NCBI RefSeq assembly: GCF_004310295.1
Contig: NZ_SISB01000041.1
Location: 1 to 61,190 of the forward strand
Source: Pseudomonas sp. BGI-2
GTDB taxonomy: Bacteria > Pseudomonadota > Gammaproteobacteria > Pseudomonadales > Pseudomonadaceae
Direction: 5' to 3'
DNA: 61,190 bases
Made by a program: the position numbers and the translations under genes. The notes below the pieces were generated by a model. It saw only the letters and a program-made list of their open reading frames with translations. It had not been told where the DNA came from and made no database searches. The stretch's first letter is position 1. Each line of letters starts with the position of its first letter. This document shows, piece by piece, positions 27,529-35,173 of the stretch.

Positions 27529-28053
27529 TTAAGCAAGCACGACCTTGGTTTGGGGTTCAATGACCAGTTCCACCGCCTCTGGCGTTGCAGAGAAAACGGT
27601 TTGAGTCTTGCCATCTGCGCCAGTCACACCGTTGATGATCTTTCCCGAGGCTGTCTTAAGGGTGTACTCAACCCCAGCCAACGGTTTCCCGGTGTCCTGA
27701 TCATTGATCACAAAGTGCTCGTTAAACGGCCACTGAATGTCCACCGGCAACGGCGGAACAAACGGCACCGGCGAATGCGAATTCCCGATAATCACCGTCC
27801 CGGACCCGGCCGTAACCTTGTTGCCATGGGTCCCAACGGAATCCACCGTCGCAGCCGGTTTGCCGTTGATCAAAACCGTCGTCGCCAACCCGCCCGACAT
27901 CGCACCACCACACGCCGAGGCATCGCCTTGGCGGGCGGCCGCGAGGCCGTCGAAGAAGACGTCGCCGGAACCGGCGGCGATCGGGTTGGTGCCGTGGCCG
28001 GGGAGCGGGCAAGCGGTGGGGTCGGATACGCGTGCTGCTGGTTTGCCGGACAT
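27529..28053 (-). CDS. PAAR-domain spike-tip protein with C-terminal extension
   Basis: A 174-aa protein from ATG 28053, preceded by AAGGAG at 6 bases; the frame is open further upstream but only as a shadow of tssE. The PAAR domain (about 1-105) begins MSGKPAARVSDPTACPLPGHG and has the repeated PAAR turns (GLAAARQGDASACGGAMSGG, then VDSVGTHGNKVTAGS). Residues about 112-174 form a small beta domain with a transthyretin/Ig-like pattern (GKPLAGVEYTLKTASGKI). It would cap VgrG and recruit the effector encoded next. It lies 10 bases after tssE, inside the structural operon. Confidence 0.85.
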   Translation of the reverse strand: MSGKPAARVSDPTACPLPGHGTNPIAAGSGDVFFDGLAAARQGDASACGGAMSGGLATTVLINGKPAATVDSVGTHGNKVTAGSGTVIIGNSHSPVPFVPPLPVDIQWPFNEHFVINDQDTGKPLAGVEYTLKTASGKIINGVTGADGKTQTVFSATPEAVELVIEPQTKVVLA

Positions 28054-28063
28054 ACGAATCTCC

Positions 28064-28471
28064 TTAGTTGACCTTGACTTGACCGCTGCCATCCAGGCGC
28101 GCGGCGAAACTGACCTGACGCTTGAAACCATCAACTTCCAGCAAGCCTTCAATGCTGAAGGACAGGCGAAGCTGATCGTGATCACGCGGCAGGGAGATGA
28201 CACGCACATTGCTCAGGCGTGGCTCGTAGGCTTCGATGAAATTTTCGATGGCCAGACGGGCCTGACTCAGAGAGTCGTGCAGGCTCAGACGCATGTCATT
28301 GAGATCGGGTAGCCCGTAATCGGACAGCGTTTGCACGCTGCCCGCACGGGTGCTGAGCATCTTGGCCAGATGGGCAGCCACGGACGCCATGGCGGAGACC
28401 TCGCGGCTCCAGCCGACGCGTTTGTCCGCGTCGCCACCCAGGCGTTCGAAAAGGCTGCCGTATCCAGTCAT
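28064..28471 (-). CDS. tssE: T6SS baseplate protein TssE (gp25-like)
   Basis: A 135-aa gp25-like protein. It has SLFERLGGDA near the start and the conserved LLSTRAG-type segment (MLSTRAGSVQTLSDYGLPDLND), with EAYEPRLSNVRV further on. It links baseplate and sheath start. Positioned 14 bases after tssC. The next structural gene in this cluster type (tssF) is displaced by the cargo insertion. Confidence 0.93.
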   Translation of the reverse strand: MTGYGSLFERLGGDADKRVGWSREVSAMASVAAHLAKMLSTRAGSVQTLSDYGLPDLNDMRLSLHDSLSQARLAIENFIEAYEPRLSNVRVISLPRDHDQLRLSFSIEGLLEVDGFKRQVSFAARLDGSGQVKVN

Positions 28472-28485
28472 GAGTTAGGCTCCGC

Positions 28486-29961
28486 TTACTCTTTGTCCAG
28501 CTTGCCAACCAGCGACAGGGTGAAATCGGCACCCATGTACTTGAAGTGCGGGCGCACGTTCAGGCTGACGCGGTACCAGCCAGGCTCGCCTTCGACATCG
28601 CTGACGATGATCTGGGCAGCGCGCAGTGGACGACGGCCACGGACTTCGGCGCTCGGGTTTTCCTGGTCGGCCACGTACTGGCGGATCCACTTGTTGAGTT
28701 CCAGCTCGAGGTCGGTACGTTCTTTCCACGAACCGAGTTGCTCGCGCTGCAGCACTTTCAAGTAGTGAGCCAGGCGGTTGACGATCATCATGTACGGCAG
28801 TTGGGTGCCGAGCTTGTAGTTCAGCTCTGCCGCCTTGCCTTCTGCGCTAATGCCGAAGAACTTCGGCTTCTGCACCGAGCTTGCGGAGAAGAACGCCGCG
28901 TTGTCGGAGCCTTTGCGCATGGTCAGGGAGATGAAGCCTTCCTCGGCCAGTTCGTATTCACGACGGTCGCTAACCAATACCTCGGTAGGAATCTTGGTTT
29001 CGATTTCGCCCATGCTTTCGAAGTGGTGCAACGGCAGGTCTTCAACCGCGCCACCGCTCTGCGGGCCGATGATGTTCGGGCACCAGCGGAATTTGGCGAA
29101 ACTGTCGGTCAGCTTGGTGCCGAACGCGTAGGCGGTGTTGCCCCACAGGTAGTGCTCGTGGCTGTTGGCGACGGTTTCTTTGTACACGAACGATTTGACC
29201 GGGTTTTCTTCCGGGTCGTACGGGTTACGCAGCAGGAAACGCGGCACGGTCAGGCCAACGTAACGGGAGTCTTCCGACTGGCGGAAGCTCTGCCATTTGG
29301 CGAATTGCGGGCCTTCGAAGTGATCTTTCAGATCCTTCAGGTCCGGCAGACCGGTGAAGCTTTCCAGGCCGAAAAATTTCGGGCCGGCCGCAGCGATGAA
29401 CGGCGCGTGGGACATGCAGGCAACGCTGGACACGTACTGCATCAGTTTCACGTCCGGCGAGCTTGGGGACATGAAGTAGTTGGCGATGATCGCGCCCACA
29501 GGCTGACCACCGAACTGGCCGTATTCAGCGGTGTAGATGTGCTTGTACAGACCCGATTGCATCACTTCCGGCGAATCGTCGAAATCGTCCAGCAGGTCTT
29601 CTTTGGAGACGTTGAGGATTTCAATCTTGATGTTTTCGCGGAAGTTGGTGCGATCGACTAGCAACTGCAGGCCACGCCACGACGATTCCAGGGACTGGAA
29701 GTCAGGGTGGTGCAGGATTTCGTCCATCTGACGGCTGAGCTTGGCATCGATCTCGGCGATCATGCGGTCAACCATGGCTTTCTTGACCGGCTCACCGTTG
29801 TTCTGCGGCTTGAGCAGCTCTTCGATGAACGCCGATACACCGCGCTTGGCGATGTCGTAGGCTTCGTCGTCCGGCGTCAGGCGGGTTTCGGCGATGATGC
29901 TGTCGAGAATGCTGTATTCGCCGTTCTCTTTGCTCTTTTGCTGTGCTGCGCTAGTGCTCAT
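28486..29961 (-). CDS. tssC: T6SS sheath protein TssC (large subunit)
   Basis: A 491-aa TssC/VipB. Conserved stretches include DEILHHPDFQSLESSWRGL and GDFYMSPSSP-like FMSPSSPDVKLMQYVS, plus FRQSEDSRYVGLTVPRFLLR. It forms the contractile sheath with TssB, encoded 28 bases upstream. Length and motifs are normal. Confidence 0.97.
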   Translation of the reverse strand: MSTSAAQQKSKENGEYSILDSIIAETRLTPDDEAYDIAKRGVSAFIEELLKPQNNGEPVKKAMVDRMIAEIDAKLSRQMDEILHHPDFQSLESSWRGLQLLVDRTNFRENIKIEILNVSKEDLLDDFDDSPEVMQSGLYKHIYTAEYGQFGGQPVGAIIANYFMSPSSPDVKLMQYVSSVACMSHAPFIAAAGPKFFGLESFTGLPDLKDLKDHFEGPQFAKWQSFRQSEDSRYVGLTVPRFLLRNPYDPEENPVKSFVYKETVANSHEHYLWGNTAYAFGTKLTDSFAKFRWCPNIIGPQSGGAVEDLPLHHFESMGEIETKIPTEVLVSDRREYELAEEGFISLTMRKGSDNAAFFSASSVQKPKFFGISAEGKAAELNYKLGTQLPYMMIVNRLAHYLKVLQREQLGSWKERTDLELELNKWIRQYVADQENPSAEVRGRRPLRAAQIIVSDVEGEPGWYRVSLNVRPHFKYMGADFTLSLVGKLDKE

Positions 29962-29989
29962 TGTGTTGGCTTCCTTGGCTGATAGAGAC

Positions 29990-30493
29990 TCAGGCGTCCT
30001 GGGCTGCGGCGTTCAGGCCCAGCTCACCCAGTACGCGACCGCGGGATTCGTCGTCGGCGAGAACGCCTTCGATGGCTTTGCGGAACGCAGGCGCGTTACC
30101 CAGCGGGCCTTTGAGGGCCACCAGCGCGTCGCGCAGTTCCATCAGTTTTTTCAGCTCAGGCACTTGCTCGACCAGGCTGGCCGGGTTGAAGTCCTTCATC
30201 GAGTTGACGCGCAATTGCACGGCCAGTTCGTCGGCTTCGCCATCTTCCTGAAGACGGTTCGGCACGCTCAGTGTCAGGCTCAGCTCTTGCTTGGCCAGCA
30301 CTTCGTCAAACGTCATCTTGTCGATGCTGATCGGCTTGCGATCTTCGACTTTGCGTTCGTCCTTGCGGTGGGTGTAGTCACCGATTGCCAGTAGTTTCAA
30401 CGGCAGTTCAATCTCTTCCTGTGCACCACCGGTGGCAGGTTTGAAAGTGACGTTGATGCGTTCCTTGGGGGCTACCGAGCCTTCTTTGGCCAT
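29990..30493 (-). CDS. tssB: T6SS sheath protein TssB (small subunit)
   Basis: A 167-aa TssB/VipA. The start at ATG 30493 is supported by AAGGAG 7 bases upstream and by the typical N-terminus MAKEGSVAPKERINV; a longer frame to 30559 overlaps tssA. It contains the family motif ELPLKLLAIGDYTHR. It co-assembles with TssC into the sheath. Confidence 0.96.
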   Translation of the reverse strand: MAKEGSVAPKERINVTFKPATGGAQEEIELPLKLLAIGDYTHRKDERKVEDRKPISIDKMTFDEVLAKQELSLTLSVPNRLQEDGEADELAVQLRVNSMKDFNPASLVEQVPELKKLMELRDALVALKGPLGNAPAFRKAIEGVLADDESRGRVLGELGLNAAAQDA

Positions 30494-30525
30494 GGCTTTT
30501 CTCCTTGCGGTTGTGGCCCTGGGGC

Positions 30526-32082
30526 CTATTCGAGTACCACTTCGAGATCGAGGTGGCACAGCCTGCGATAAATCTCTTCCTTGCGTTCACGTACGGCATG
30601 GTTCTGCGGTAACAACTCGCAGCAGCTATGCAGCAAATGCAGCACTTCCAGCGCAAGATCGGGCTCCCAGGCGTTCAGGCCTGAGTCCTGTAATGTTTGG
30701 TCCAGCGTTTCGAGTTGGGTCTTGGCCAGTTCGTATTTCTTGGCCATGAAGCACAGCCGCGCGAGGGCGAACTGCCAGAAGAACCGCACGCGTCCGCCGT
30801 GGGCACTTTGCAGGCCCTGCTTGAGCACCTGCACGGCAGCCTTGAGGCCGTCCTTGCGCAGGATCGGCAGGACTTCTTCCAACGCCACTTCCCAGGCCGG
30901 CTGGGTGTCGGCGACTTCGACCTTGCGCGGCGCACTGGCGCTTTGCAGGTGCGGCATGACGTTGGCGCTGATCCAGGCGCGGGTGGCCGGATCGGCGAAC
31001 GGCGCACCGTCGTGGAAACGCAATTCGACGATGCCGGGCAGACGCTGAATCAAAAGCGCGAAGTGGATTTCCACTTCGCGCATCGCCATCTCGGCGTTCA
31101 GGCCCTGAAGGCATTCCCAGACCATTCGCTGGCCATCGAACCAGAACGGCGCCTTCGCCAGGCTCGCCTCCAGTTCCACCAACAGGTCGGCGTATTTGGC
31201 CTGATCGTAACGGTCCTGATAGGCCTTGAGCTTGTCGGCGGGCAAGCCGCGCAGCACGGTGATTTGCTCGGCGTTGCGCTCAGGCACCGCGTCGATGGGC
31301 AACCACAGCAACGTGCGATTGAGGCGCAAGGCGCGCAGGTCGGTGGCTTTCTGCTTGAGCCACCAGGCACACAACGGACGAGCGCTTTCCTGCTGGGCGC
31401 GCAGGGCCTTGTGGGCTTCTTTTTCGTTGTCGATCGGCGCGCCGGGAGTGAACAGTTGCGTGGCGGCCTGTTTGACCTGGGCTACTGCGGCGCCCACCAC
31501 ACCGGGTTCCGGCTGGTTGTCGGCGGCGCGTTGCACCATGTTTTTCAGGCGGCGGGAGATCGGCAGCAGCAGCGGCGCGTCGTCACCCAGGTGCTCGGTG
31601 CAAGCGGCATCGAGGCCTTCCAGGTGTTCGACCAGTCGCCGGAACATCGGCAACTGCTCTTTGATCGCGACGTTTTCGGTCAGCACCTGCTCGAGGCGCG
31701 GCACCAGCCAGCTGATCGCAGCGGAGCGAGTACGGGCCTTGTTCGGATGGACTTCGGCCCAGTGGTTTTCGCACAGGTGGTGCAACAAACCGAGGCCGGC
31801 CAACAGGCCTTGAAAGGATTCACGCTGGTACAAGGCCCACGTCAGCCAGGCGCCAACGCGCAAATCCTTGGACTGGGTGCGCAGCAGGTTTTCGCTGTTT
31901 TCACGGATTTTCAGCCAGTCGATCTGACCGCTTTCGTGCATGGACGAGGCTTTCGCCAGCTCGCTTTCAAGTGCTTCATATTCGCTCGAAAAGCGAACGT
32001 CCTCGCCCGCGAAATTCTCTTTGGAAACAGAGGCTTTTGCGAGTTCAAGGTAATGAGCAGAAAGTTTGCTTGAGTAGGACAT
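30526..32082 (-). CDS. tssA: T6SS cap/priming protein TssA
   Basis: A 518-aa TssA with an N-terminal ImpA-type domain (VRFSSEYEALESELAKASS about 26-44, then DWLKIRENSENLLRTQSKDLRVGAWLTWALY) and a long helical C-terminus typical of the VasJ/ImpA class. It primes baseplate and sheath polymerisation. It is the first gene of the leftward cluster, with TAAAGG upstream of the ATG; the promoter must lie in the 491-base gap to the right. Confidence 0.92.
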   Translation of the reverse strand: MSYSSKLSAHYLELAKASVSKENFAGEDVRFSSEYEALESELAKASSMHESGQIDWLKIRENSENLLRTQSKDLRVGAWLTWALYQRESFQGLLAGLGLLHHLCENHWAEVHPNKARTRSAAISWLVPRLEQVLTENVAIKEQLPMFRRLVEHLEGLDAACTEHLGDDAPLLLPISRRLKNMVQRAADNQPEPGVVGAAVAQVKQAATQLFTPGAPIDNEKEAHKALRAQQESARPLCAWWLKQKATDLRALRLNRTLLWLPIDAVPERNAEQITVLRGLPADKLKAYQDRYDQAKYADLLVELEASLAKAPFWFDGQRMVWECLQGLNAEMAMREVEIHFALLIQRLPGIVELRFHDGAPFADPATRAWISANVMPHLQSASAPRKVEVADTQPAWEVALEEVLPILRKDGLKAAVQVLKQGLQSAHGGRVRFFWQFALARLCFMAKKYELAKTQLETLDQTLQDSGLNAWEPDLALEVLHLLHSCCELLPQNHAVRERKEEIYRRLCHLDLEVVLE

Positions 32083-32573
32083 CCATGGCCTTTAATTAGG
32101 ATTACGGTCGATCGCCAATTGCAGTTGCAGCGGCGCGGGACAGTATCAAAGAGCTGCGATGAGTCTCATCCAATTGAGTTCGTGCTCTTTCAAGTGGGCG
32201 CATCGTAATCACAATGATGGCCACTAGCAAGCATCCGATTAAACAACAAGACGATGCGTGTTTATTTCCTGTAGGAGATCGCCCTATATGTAGCAGGGGA
32301 ATCCCTGAGATCGGGTTAATTGCTTATCTCTCGACCAGCCGGCCGGAAACCATTGAGATAGAGCCATCCGACGCTGCCACCTTAATAAACCTTGTATTCA
32401 TTGCCGATTCGCCCCCTGAGGCGGACGTGAAGCATGCCAAAAATAAAATATTATGAATGTAGGAGCATTCCGAAATGTTGCCAATATCAATGAATAAATC
32501 GACGAGAGACAACATCCAATAAGAAAAGTGCCATCATCATGATGGCCATTTGTATTTCTAACAAAGTTCCAAA
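32083..32573. promoter_or_regulatory. Divergent intergenic region between tssA and the zinc-ribbon gene
   Basis: A 491-base region without a convincing gene. It must carry the promoter for tssA (leftward) and that for the DUF746-like gene (rightward). I searched for a -24/-12 sigma-54 element because an Sfa activator is encoded, and saw no good match. Short open frames at 32214-32456 (+) and 32324-32515 (-) lack ribosome-binding sites. The region is AT-richer than the tss genes. Confidence 0.5.
32531..32545. promoter_or_regulatory. Palindrome upstream of the zinc-ribbon gene, possible operator
   Basis: CCATCATcATGATGG is a perfect 7-bp inverted repeat around one central base, 29 bases before the start codon of the rightward gene. 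Its place suits an operator. The binding protein is unknown. Confidence 0.35.
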
Positions 32574-32580
32574 ATGGAAC
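32566..32580. promoter_or_regulatory. Inverted repeat spanning the start codon
   Basis: GTTCCA-AAA-TGGAAC has perfect 6-bp arms. The ATG start of the DUF746-like gene at 32574 begins with the last base of the 3-base centre. It could bind a repressor or fold in mRNA over the start. No good ribosome-binding site precedes this ATG, so the true start might be further in. Confidence 0.35.
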
Positions 32581-33776
32581 TTTCAGTATCGCGGAAAATT
32601 CATACCGGGTTGCAAGATCCCTCCTACATCAATCCTTTAGATACATTGTTAGCGTGCCGCGCACTTTGCGACTTGTTCAGGCCAAGCGGCTCCGGCATCG
32701 CGATATTTTTCTCTCAGCTCAAGGACGAGCTAAAGAAGCAAAAGGATATGCGCATGTTCGCACCGGCCAATGCTGCCCACTTGGCAATCTCACCTGACTA
32801 CCACAGATGCCTGCCCATCGAGCTGCACAGTCAGGCGGATGCATTTATCCGTTATCTGCACGAGCTACCCAGTAAATCACCGGTCGAGTGCCCGCAGTGT
32901 GGTCATCCACGCTTCAGACTGGAGGCCATGCCAAACCTGCGTCTTCCGTTTTACCGCTGTGCGGTTTGCAATAAAGGCTTTAACTGCCTGTCGAAAAATC
33001 CATTTTCGGGGTATGGGCTTATGCACCTGTGGTCCGCCTACGGACAGTACCTCTTAGCGGGCTGGCCTATGCCCAATGTTGCCAAAGCGATGGGCATTTC
33101 TCCCAGCACCACGTGGCGCTGGATTAAACCCTGCCGTGCGGTAATGGCTAAAGAATTTCCCGCGTTGTACCACTGGTGGTCTGCGCGACAAGATCGAACC
33201 GACCTGGAACCGCCGCCGCATATTGCGGCCCAGGCCCAGATGTTCCTGAGCGGGTTAGAGCATTTGCTGACGACTCAACAGGCTGTTTGCTCAAGGTGTG
33301 GATCACTTGACATGAAGCGTGTCGATGAGCGGCGTCCTAATTTCTACTGTTCTGGCTGCTCAAGCACGTTGAGCTTACTGCGTGGCACGGTGCTGTCCCG
33401 ATTGGGTTATCCGGAACACTGGCTGGGTTTTGCTCAGGGGGTGATCAATGGCGAAAGCGTGGTTGATTTGCAACGCCGTACAGGACTTTGCGGACCAGCC
33501 TGCAAGCGCTGGCAAGTGCGTATTACGCAGATGCTAGAACAGCAGGGGCACACCGAGTTGATCCGGTGGATTACCTGGCTGCGCAGTCGCCGGGTGAAAG
33601 AGGTAAATGATTTTGTGCGTGAAGGCGGGCAATTGGAGGCTGTAACCGGTTCTCGCTACTCCGCTGATTCAAATCGGCGGTTTTCGGTTCCGCCAAAGCG
33701 CTTGCGAAGCGGCACTGAAGACATTTCAAGCAACAAGTCTGGAACGACATTAAATGTTCCCACTGTTGTCGGCTAA
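32574..33776 (+). CDS. Double zinc-ribbon/HTH protein (DUF746-like, transposase-related)
   Basis: A 400-aa protein. Two copies of a zinc ribbon are seen: CPQCGHPRF...YRCAVCNKGF (about 103-129) and CSRCGSLDM...YCSGCSSTLS (about 242-270). Each is followed by an HTH-like segment (PNVAKAMGISPSTTWRWIK and VVDLQRRTGLCGPACKRWQ). The layout recalls IS1-type InsA/IS1595 N-termini and the DUF746 family. No DDE catalytic domain is visible, so it is more likely a DNA-binding regulator or a domesticated transposase part than an active transposase. The start codon is uncertain. It is convergent with the immunity genes to the right (32-base gap). Confidence 0.65.
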   Translation: MELSVSRKIHTGLQDPSYINPLDTLLACRALCDLFRPSGSGIAIFFSQLKDELKKQKDMRMFAPANAAHLAISPDYHRCLPIELHSQADAFIRYLHELPSKSPVECPQCGHPRFRLEAMPNLRLPFYRCAVCNKGFNCLSKNPFSGYGLMHLWSAYGQYLLAGWPMPNVAKAMGISPSTTWRWIKPCRAVMAKEFPALYHWWSARQDRTDLEPPPHIAAQAQMFLSGLEHLLTTQQAVCSRCGSLDMKRVDERRPNFYCSGCSSTLSLLRGTVLSRLGYPEHWLGFAQGVINGESVVDLQRRTGLCGPACKRWQVRITQMLEQQGHTELIRWITWLRSRRVKEVNDFVREGGQLEAVTGSRYSADSNRRFSVPPKRLRSGTEDISSNKSGTTLNVPTVVG

Positions 33777-33807
33777 TTGTCCGAGCCGATTACTTTGGAA
33801 TAACACC

Positions 33808-34938
33808 TCATGCGCGACGTTTGTCGGTCGGATTTAAACGCTGTACCTCGGCAAAGATCTCGGTGATCGGGCGTCGCGGCTGACGTTTGTGCAGGGCGCG
33901 GACCTGTGCGCTCATGCGCAGCAGTTCTTCACTCGGCGTGGCCCATTGTTCCTTCGGTAACGGCTCGGACCATTGGCGCATCACCTCGGGCAAGACGTGC
34001 GGGGCCATTTTCTGAAGGCGGCGGATTTCCCATTCGGTCAGGTAGTTGGGAATCGTCCACAGCGTCATGACGTGGTACAGGTACCAGAAAAAACCCGAGA
34101 GCCGGTTGCGGGAACCGTCGCGGATTTGCTCGTGCATGCGTGCGCGGGCGTTGCGGAAGGTTTGCAGGCCTTCGTGAGGCGGGTCGTCGGGGCCTTGCAG
34201 GTCTTGCAAGTCCTGGATGGATTTGAGGTCGTTGACTTCGTATTCCATGTAGCCACGGATCGCTTCCCAGTAGCTGATGGCGATGGGCAGGCCGGTGCAG
34301 GGGAATTCGACGCTGGTGAGGATTTCGCCATGCTGGAAACCGATGCCCATGCCGTATTGGCGGCGGATGCCGTACTGGGTGGCGCTTTGGGCTTCGATGA
34401 CCCAGGCCGAAAGGGACTCCCAGGGGACGAAGACCGGTTCGGTGGCATCCTCTGGCATGAAACAGACTTCGCGGCGTTGGCGGTTCAAGCGGGTGGGGAT
34501 GATTTCGGCGCGTTTGTTGTGGTTGTGGAGCCAGACGCAGAGGCCGATGAATAGGGTGCTGAAGCCGGTTACTGCCGCATACCCATGGCCTTCGTGGAAT
34601 ATAGCCGTCATTGAGTCCCAGATAGCTTCTCTGCCGTAACCAAAAATAACCCCAAGAAACCCAGTAAATAGAGGGAATAGGAAGGCAATCATAAATGCGC
34701 CACTGAATGGTCCGCCTAATATGACTTGCCATGAGAACACCTCTGGCGATCCCAACCCGAAGTCCATGTACACCTCATTTAATTCCCCGATGTGAGGGCC
34801 ATGAGGCGGCAACGGTGTTGGAAGCGGCAGCGGCGCGAGATAGGTAATCTTCCCGCTTGGAAAGGGCTCGACATCTCCGGCTTTGCGCGATTGCTCAAGG
34901 TGCGGTACCGGCATGGGGCTATCCAGGTTGTTGGGCAT
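33808..34938 (-). CDS. Membrane immunity candidate, copy A (DUF6708-like)
   Basis: A 376-aa protein started at MPNNLDSPMP (34938), which overlaps the 3' end of the 84-aa orphan toxin-tip gene by 20 bases. Two hydrophobic stretches near residues 60-80 (ILGGPFSGAFMIAFLFPLF) and about 110-125 (TGFSTLFIGLCVWL) flank a loop, followed by a cytosolic domain (RRQYGMGIGFQHGEI, FFWYLYHVMTLWTIPNYLTE). It is a near-identical duplicate of the gene at 35170-36303 except for the loop between the membrane helices and part of the C-terminus. I recall such sequences as DUF6708. Membrane location fits protection against a pore-forming toxin (inference). Confidence 0.7.
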   Translation of the reverse strand: MPNNLDSPMPVPHLEQSRKAGDVEPFPSGKITYLAPLPLPTPLPPHGPHIGELNEVYMDFGLGSPEVFSWQVILGGPFSGAFMIAFLFPLFTGFLGVIFGYGREAIWDSMTAIFHEGHGYAAVTGFSTLFIGLCVWLHNHNKRAEIIPTRLNRQRREVCFMPEDATEPVFVPWESLSAWVIEAQSATQYGIRRQYGMGIGFQHGEILTSVEFPCTGLPIAISYWEAIRGYMEYEVNDLKSIQDLQDLQGPDDPPHEGLQTFRNARARMHEQIRDGSRNRLSGFFWYLYHVMTLWTIPNYLTEWEIRRLQKMAPHVLPEVMRQWSEPLPKEQWATPSEELLRMSAQVRALHKRQPRRPITEIFAEVQRLNPTDKRRA

Positions 34939-35078
34939 GGTCGGCCAACTCCAGCAAATGGGTTTCAACCAGCAACAGGGGCGGATGCTCGATGACTGTG
35001 TTGGGCGGCAGCGAAGGAAAACGGCCTTCGCCACGAGGGTTGAGGTGAATGACGTGGGTGCGAGAGATCCACTGGCCG
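33808..35078. repeat. Direct repeat, copy A (immunity gene plus toxin C-terminus)
   Basis: This segment is a highly similar direct repeat of 35170-36443, covering a complete DUF6708-like gene and the last 50 or so codons of the toxin gene. The match is nearly base-for-base over most of its length and breaks down at about 34555-34680 and near the 3' end of the immunity gene. It indicates a tandem duplication of the toxin-immunity junction. Confidence 0.85.
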
Positions 35079-35173
35079 TTGTCCACCAAGACGTGCACCG
35101 ATTTGTAGGAGCAAGGCTTACCCGCGATGACGGCGGTGTGAGCGACGCGGTTCGTCCAGTCAGAACGCTTCAT
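34919..35173 (-). CDS. Orphan C-terminal tip of the VasX-like toxin
   Basis: An 84-aa ORF. Its last 50 or so residues (GQWISRTHVIHLNPRGEG onward to ADHAQQPG) are nearly identical to residues 1158-1209 of the 1209-aa toxin. The first 32 residues (MKRSDWTNRVAHTAVIAGKP) are unrelated to the corresponding toxin region. The ATG overlaps the stop of immunity copy B (ATGA) and the stop overlaps the start of immunity copy A, so it is embedded in a coupled run. It may be a silent recombination donor for the toxin tip, a relic of duplication, or a small protein in its own right. Confidence 0.6.
   Translation of the reverse strand: MKRSDWTNRVAHTAVIAGKPCSYKSVHVLVDNGQWISRTHVIHLNPRGEGRFPSLPPNTVIEHPPLLLVETHLLELADHAQQPG

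Noticed and set aside
32214..32456. 80-aa ORF in the tssA upstream region
   Set aside because: No ribosome-binding site, no recognisable domain, and weak codon character. Could be real but not supported.
32083..32573. Expected sigma-54 promoter for the T6SS operon
   Set aside because: Scanned both strands by eye for TGGC-N(8)-TTGC type elements and found no good match. It may be degenerate.
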